Source of the DNA: Bacteroidetes bacterium UBA1947
Lineage (GTDB): Bacteria; Bacteroidota; Bacteroidia; Chitinophagales; Chitinophagaceae
Reading direction: 5' to 3'
Assembly (NCBI GenBank): GCA_002336915.1
Contig: DDET01000001.1
Coordinates: 1 to 35,028, forward strand
DNA: 35,028 nucleotides
In this document: positions 32,296-35,028 of the stretch, piece after piece
How positions within the stretch are numbered: position 1 is the stretch's first letter
Layout: the number at the start of each line of letters is the position of its first letter
The notes under the pieces: generated by a model
What the model was told of the DNA's origin: nothing
Databases searched by the model: none
The model's input: only the letters and a program-made list of their open reading frames with translations
Position numbers and translations under genes: made by a program

Positions 32296-32847
32296 TTATA
32301 ACTGCGGTACGTAATAAGGCGAGATAAGAATATAAACCAATACACCGGTAATACTTACATAAAGCCATAAAGGGAAAGTGTAACGTGCCAGTTTCTTATG
32401 TTTACCGTATTCACCCGTTGCCGAATGATATGCAGTAAACAATATAAAAGGCAGGATAATAGCTGCCAGCACAATATGCGTAGCCAGTATAGTGTAATAG
32501 AAATAACGAATAGGCCCTTCGCCGCCAAATTTCGTCTCGGGTGCCATCAGGTGATGTGCGATATAGAACACCAGGAACAAACTGGACAAGGCTATTGCTG
32601 TAAGCATAATACGCTTATGCGTCATGTAATTTTTCTGTTTTATAGCGATAAGCCCCCAAACAAGTAATACAGAAACCGTAGAATTGATAATTGCATTGAA
32701 CAGGGCAAAAACATGTATGTCAAAGCCCAGGTGAAGCGTAAGCTTGTATTTGGACAAAACAGCCACTGCTGCAAATACAACGAATGAAACGGTGATGATC
32801 AGCAGGCGGGCCCTGGGATCGTTCCTCTTAATAAATGGTGTGAGCAT
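32296..32847 (-). CDS. DUF420 family membrane protein (CtaM-like)
   Basis: The product is 183 residues with about five membrane segments (ARLLIITVSFVVFAAVAVL, VFALFNAIINSTVSVLLVWGLIA, IMLTAIALSSLFLVFYIAHHL, YTILATHIVLAAIILPFILFTA, FPLWLYVSITGVLVYILIS). Conserved DUF420 features are the histidine/tyrosine pattern HLGFDIHVFALFNAIINS, THKRIMLTA, FYIAHHLM and the final YVSITGVLVYILISPYY. DUF420 genes sit in cytochrome oxidase loci; the staphylococcal member CtaM is needed for making an active haem A-containing oxidase. A role in haem-copper oxidase assembly is therefore likely here. It is the last gene of the minus-strand operon, 55 bp after SCO, and is followed by a probable terminator. Confidence 0.88.
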   Translation of the reverse strand: MLTPFIKRNDPRARLLIITVSFVVFAAVAVLSKYKLTLHLGFDIHVFALFNAIINSTVSVLLVWGLIAIKQKNYMTHKRIMLTAIALSSLFLVFYIAHHLMAPETKFGGEGPIRYFYYTILATHIVLAAIILPFILFTAYHSATGEYGKHKKLARYTFPLWLYVSITGVLVYILISPYYVPQL

Positions 32848-32902
32848 ATAACTAATTCAGAAATTCAAAAAAAATCAAATTCAAAAAAGAAGTCGATGGC
32901 TA

Positions 32903-33598
32903 CTACTTCCGCTTTTTATTTTCGTAAAAGAGCAATACTACGTCATCAGAGCAGCGTTTCATTTCAGCGCCTTCTTTGCCGTCATAATATCCGCGAATGT
33001 ACCTGTACTGGTCCAGCAACACAAATTTCTCTGTGTGCACAAAATCCTCCACTCCGCCATCACCCGGTTGCACCGATAGATATAACTCGTTGCGTGCATA
33101 ATTATATATCGCTGCCTTTTCACCGGTCAGGAACCACCAATAATCGTGATTTACATTGTATCGTTCAGCGTATTTTCTTAAGACAGGAAAGGAATCGCGC
33201 GCCGGGTCAACGGTTATCGTGATAAGTTGAACTGCAGTATCCAGCTTTTTTTTAAATGCCTTTTGCAGCATTGCCATATTACGGGTAAGCTTAGGGCATG
33301 GGCCGGAGCAATTGGTAAAGATAAAATCCACGACCAGTATCTTACCTGCAAGGTCCTTGTTTAGCGATATTTCCTGGCCCAGCTGGTTTGTTAACCTCAG
33401 ATCGGCCACTTTGTGGAATGTGGTGTCATATTTCATTTTACCATTCACCACCTGACTGTCTATCTTATCGCTTATATAGTACTTAGGCAAGTGCACAACA
33501 CCTGTAGCCAGCTTGCGTGTTATATAAAAAACAGAAAGCGGTAGCAAGAGTGCTACCGCTATTCCAATTATGTATCGTTTAGAATTATTCTTAGTCAT
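32903..33598 (-). CDS. SCO1/SenC family copper chaperone for cytochrome oxidase
   Basis: The product is 231 residues. An N-terminal membrane anchor (YIIGIAVALLLPLSVFYITRKL) precedes a periplasmic thioredoxin-fold domain. The copper ligands are all present: C97 and C101 in FTNCSGPCPKLTRN (CxxxCP) and H188 in VEDFVHTEKFVLLD. VQLITITVDPARDSFPVLRKYAERY is the usual SCO core. SCO proteins deliver copper to, or reduce the cysteines of, the Cu(A) site of oxidase subunit II. Its position between subunit IV and DUF420 in the oxidase operon fits this role. It lies 35 bp after the subunit IV stop. Confidence 0.94.
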   Translation of the reverse strand: MTKNNSKRYIIGIAVALLLPLSVFYITRKLATGVVHLPKYYISDKIDSQVVNGKMKYDTTFHKVADLRLTNQLGQEISLNKDLAGKILVVDFIFTNCSGPCPKLTRNMAMLQKAFKKKLDTAVQLITITVDPARDSFPVLRKYAERYNVNHDYWWFLTGEKAAIYNYARNELYLSVQPGDGGVEDFVHTEKFVLLDQYRYIRGYYDGKEGAEMKRCSDDVVLLFYENKKRK

Positions 33599-33633
33599 TT
33601 ATCTTTTGTACTGCCTTGCAAAAATAAGCAGTT

Positions 33634-34050
33634 TTATCTTGTTGGCGAGTGACTATTCATGAACAACCAGAAACCACCATCAGCAAGGAAGGCGATAATG
33701 AACCAGATGAATAGCGTAAGCGGTATCAAGACCATTATCAGGAAGCTCTTTATCTCATCGCCAAGGTGCATGAATATAGCAACAATATAGCCTGCTTTCA
33801 GGATAGTAAGCGCCAGGAAAAAGAATGCTACCAGTGCCTTAGGCATCTGGTGGCTGAAGAACATACCCAGGACTACTTCAACCAGGGTTACAACCAGCAA
33901 TATCCAAAACACTTTCCATATACGGCCTATCTGCTTTTTGCTTTCGGGAGAATTCACATCGGTATGATGCTGCATGATGCCCGAATAGAGCTTAGACTGA
34001 TCGCCCTCGTAGTAATGTTGTATCTCGTTTTGATTATGATGCTGAGACAT
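33634..34050 (-). CDS. Cytochrome c oxidase subunit IV family protein
   Basis: The product is 138 residues. A hydrophilic N-terminal stretch rich in histidine and glutamine (MSQHHNQNEIQHYYEGDQSKLYSG) is followed by three membrane segments (RIWKVFWILLVVTLVEVVLGMFF, ALVAFFFLALTILKAGYIVAIFMHLGDE, FLIMVLIPLTLFIWFIIAFLADGG). The GYIVAIFMHLGDE turn is the hallmark of bacterial subunit IV (CtaF/CyoD/CaaD-like). The subunit stabilises the catalytic core of the haem-copper oxidase and does not carry cofactors. The N-terminal cytoplasmic extension is longer than in the classical proteins. It lies 39 bp after subunit III in the same operon. Confidence 0.92.
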   Translation of the reverse strand: MSQHHNQNEIQHYYEGDQSKLYSGIMQHHTDVNSPESKKQIGRIWKVFWILLVVTLVEVVLGMFFSHQMPKALVAFFFLALTILKAGYIVAIFMHLGDEIKSFLIMVLIPLTLFIWFIIAFLADGGFWLFMNSHSPTR

Positions 34051-34089
34051 TCTTTATATTTTGTAGTTGTGAATGAATGTTTATAAAAA

Positions 34090-34839
34090 TTAAAGTAGAT
34101 AGAAGCAGGTGAATACAAATACCCATACAAGGTCTACAAAGTGCCAGTAAAGACCCACTTTTTCTACCATTTCATAATGGCCGCGACGCTCGTAGGTGCC
34201 GTTCACGGTGTTAATGAGTACTACGATATTAAATATCACACCACTGGTAACGTGTGCACCATGGAAACCTGTGATAGTAAAGAAGTAGTTGAAAAAGTCG
34301 TGCGTGGCCTGCATACCGTGTGCCGGTAAGGCGGCCTGGACCGACTCCTTATGATGATTGAAAAAATGCTGGAAAGTAGATACAGGATCAGTAGCGTTGA
34401 TGAAAGACCCCCACCAGCCACCTTCGCTATGCAGGTGCGTCCACTCCCAGGCCTGGCAGCTCAGGAAGCATATACCACCCACAATCGTCCACAGCATCCA
34501 TTTTATTACGCCTTGTTTGTCGCCATAGTGACCTGCGTGCACCGCAAGCACCATAGTAACCGAACTCATGATAAGTATAAAGGTCATCAAGCTCACGAAC
34601 AACAGTGGCAGGTTAGCCTCGCCCATAAAGGGGAAGGATTTGAACACCTGGTTGGCATCCGGCCATACCGCACTAAAGAAACGCGTAGTACCGTAGGCGA
34701 TAAGAAGAGCCCCGAATGTGAAACTATCGGACAATAGGAAAAACCACATCATCATTTTTCCGTAGCTCACATTGAACGGAGAACGTCCTCCCCCCCACAT
34801 TTTGGTTTCCGGTGCTGTAGTAGCTGTAGCTTGTGACAT
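34090..34839 (-). CDS. Haem-copper oxidase (cytochrome c oxidase) subunit III
   Basis: The product is 249 residues with about five clear membrane segments. Conserved subunit III parts are WFFLLSDSFTFGALLIAYGTTRF near the N-terminus, SCQAWEWTHL, FFTITGFHGAHVTSGVIFNIVVL, and the end VGLYWHFVDLVWVFVFTCFYLL. Subunit III (CtaE/CoxC) binds lipid and stabilises subunit I during proton pumping. A hydrophilic loop between segments 3 and 4 (HSEGGWWGSFINATDPVSTFQHFFNHHKESVQAALPAHG) is longer than average. A second, related subunit III gene ends 55 bp upstream, so the operon encodes two type III subunits in tandem. Confidence 0.94.
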   Translation of the reverse strand: MSQATATTAPETKMWGGGRSPFNVSYGKMMMWFFLLSDSFTFGALLIAYGTTRFFSAVWPDANQVFKSFPFMGEANLPLLFVSLMTFILIMSSVTMVLAVHAGHYGDKQGVIKWMLWTIVGGICFLSCQAWEWTHLHSEGGWWGSFINATDPVSTFQHFFNHHKESVQAALPAHGMQATHDFFNYFFTITGFHGAHVTSGVIFNIVVLINTVNGTYERRGHYEMVEKVGLYWHFVDLVWVFVFTCFYLL

Positions 34840-34894
34840 ACTTTATTTTAAGGTTAATTATAATTGCGAATCGGCTGCGAATTTCGAAACAATT

Positions 34895-35028
34895 TTATTG
34901 ATTTGCCAGAAAGAACACAAATAAATATATCCACAATGCATCTACAAAATGCCAGTAAGTGGCAACGATCTCCAGTCCTGTGGAATTATATATTTTTACC
35001 CTTGTCCTAAAGGCGCGGAAAAATACAA
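34895..35028 (-). CDS. Second haem-copper oxidase subunit III (C-terminal part only)
   Basis: The frame on the minus strand is open to the right window edge and ends at TAA (34895-34897). The visible 44 residues, VFFRAFRTRVKIYNSTGLEI followed by VATYWHFVDALWIYLFVFFLANQ, are the typical end of subunit III, where YWHFVD-WI/VF is invariant. The rest lies beyond the window. Together with the full gene at 34090-34839, it shows the tandem subunit III arrangement common in Bacteroidota oxidase operons. Confidence 0.85.
   Translation of the reverse strand, partial: VFFRAFRTRVKIYNSTGLEIVATYWHFVDALWIYLFVFFLANQ

Overview
This window looks like a chromosomal segment of a Bacteroidota bacterium, most likely of the Chitinophagales/Chitinophagaceae type. 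The genus-level placement is inference only. Evidence includes type IX secretion (T9SS) C-terminal sorting domains of both the Por-tail and gliding-associated (CHU_C) kinds, SprB/PKD/HYR adhesin modules, a BshA bacillithiol enzyme and a TPR-style HisKA_3 sensor kinase. Promoter-like TAnnTTTG elements and starts without Shine-Dalgarno sequences fit the same phylum, as does an oxidase operon carrying two subunit III genes, subunit IV, SCO and DUF420. I see no rRNA, tRNA, CRISPR array, prophage or complete insertion sequence.

Layout. Positions 1-4.8 kb hold the 3' part of a sensor kinase, a convergent APC amino-acid permease, an AhpD/CMD-like protein, a REP-like set of palindromes, bshA and a small cytochrome c lipoprotein. 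Positions 5.0-8.5 kb hold an M28 metallopeptidase followed by a lone OppC/DppC-type permease, then a class I glutamine amidotransferase. Positions 8.5-12.1 kb on the minus strand hold malic enzyme (MaeB with a PTA domain) followed by an HI0933-type flavoprotein. Positions 12.2-16.3 kb hold two orphan proteins, a membrane histidine kinase, Dps and a small T9SS cargo protein.

Positions 16.3-19.4 kb on the minus strand hold an LtaS/sulfatase-fold membrane phosphotransferase whose stop codon touches the start of a desaturase closely resembling eukaryotic dihydroceramide delta-4 desaturase. This is the most interesting gene pair here, because Bacteroidota make sphingolipids and some decorate them with phosphoglycerol. 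Upstream lies a 518-bp gene-free stretch with three consecutive hairpins, a candidate structured RNA.

Positions 19.9-26.3 kb hold a small secreted orphan, a CbpA-type DnaJ, a small membrane protein, ilvE, an unknown gene tightly coupled to recQ, and a Gfo/Idh/MocA sugar dehydrogenase with a textbook Bacteroidota promoter. A 108-bp stretch at 26.27 kb reads as the orphan tail of a CHU_C domain, just before a complete 930-residue CHU_C/SprB-repeat protein. Next is an 884-residue protein in which a glycine-rich domain appears to be nested inside a HYR domain. The window ends (32.3-35.0 kb, minus strand) in the distal part of a cytochrome c oxidase operon running in from beyond the right edge.

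Only a few groups of genes form clear functional units: the oxidase operon, the desaturase/phosphotransferase pair and the secreted T9SS proteins. The rest is ordinary housekeeping chromosome with genes switching strand often and several convergent pairs sharing stop regions.
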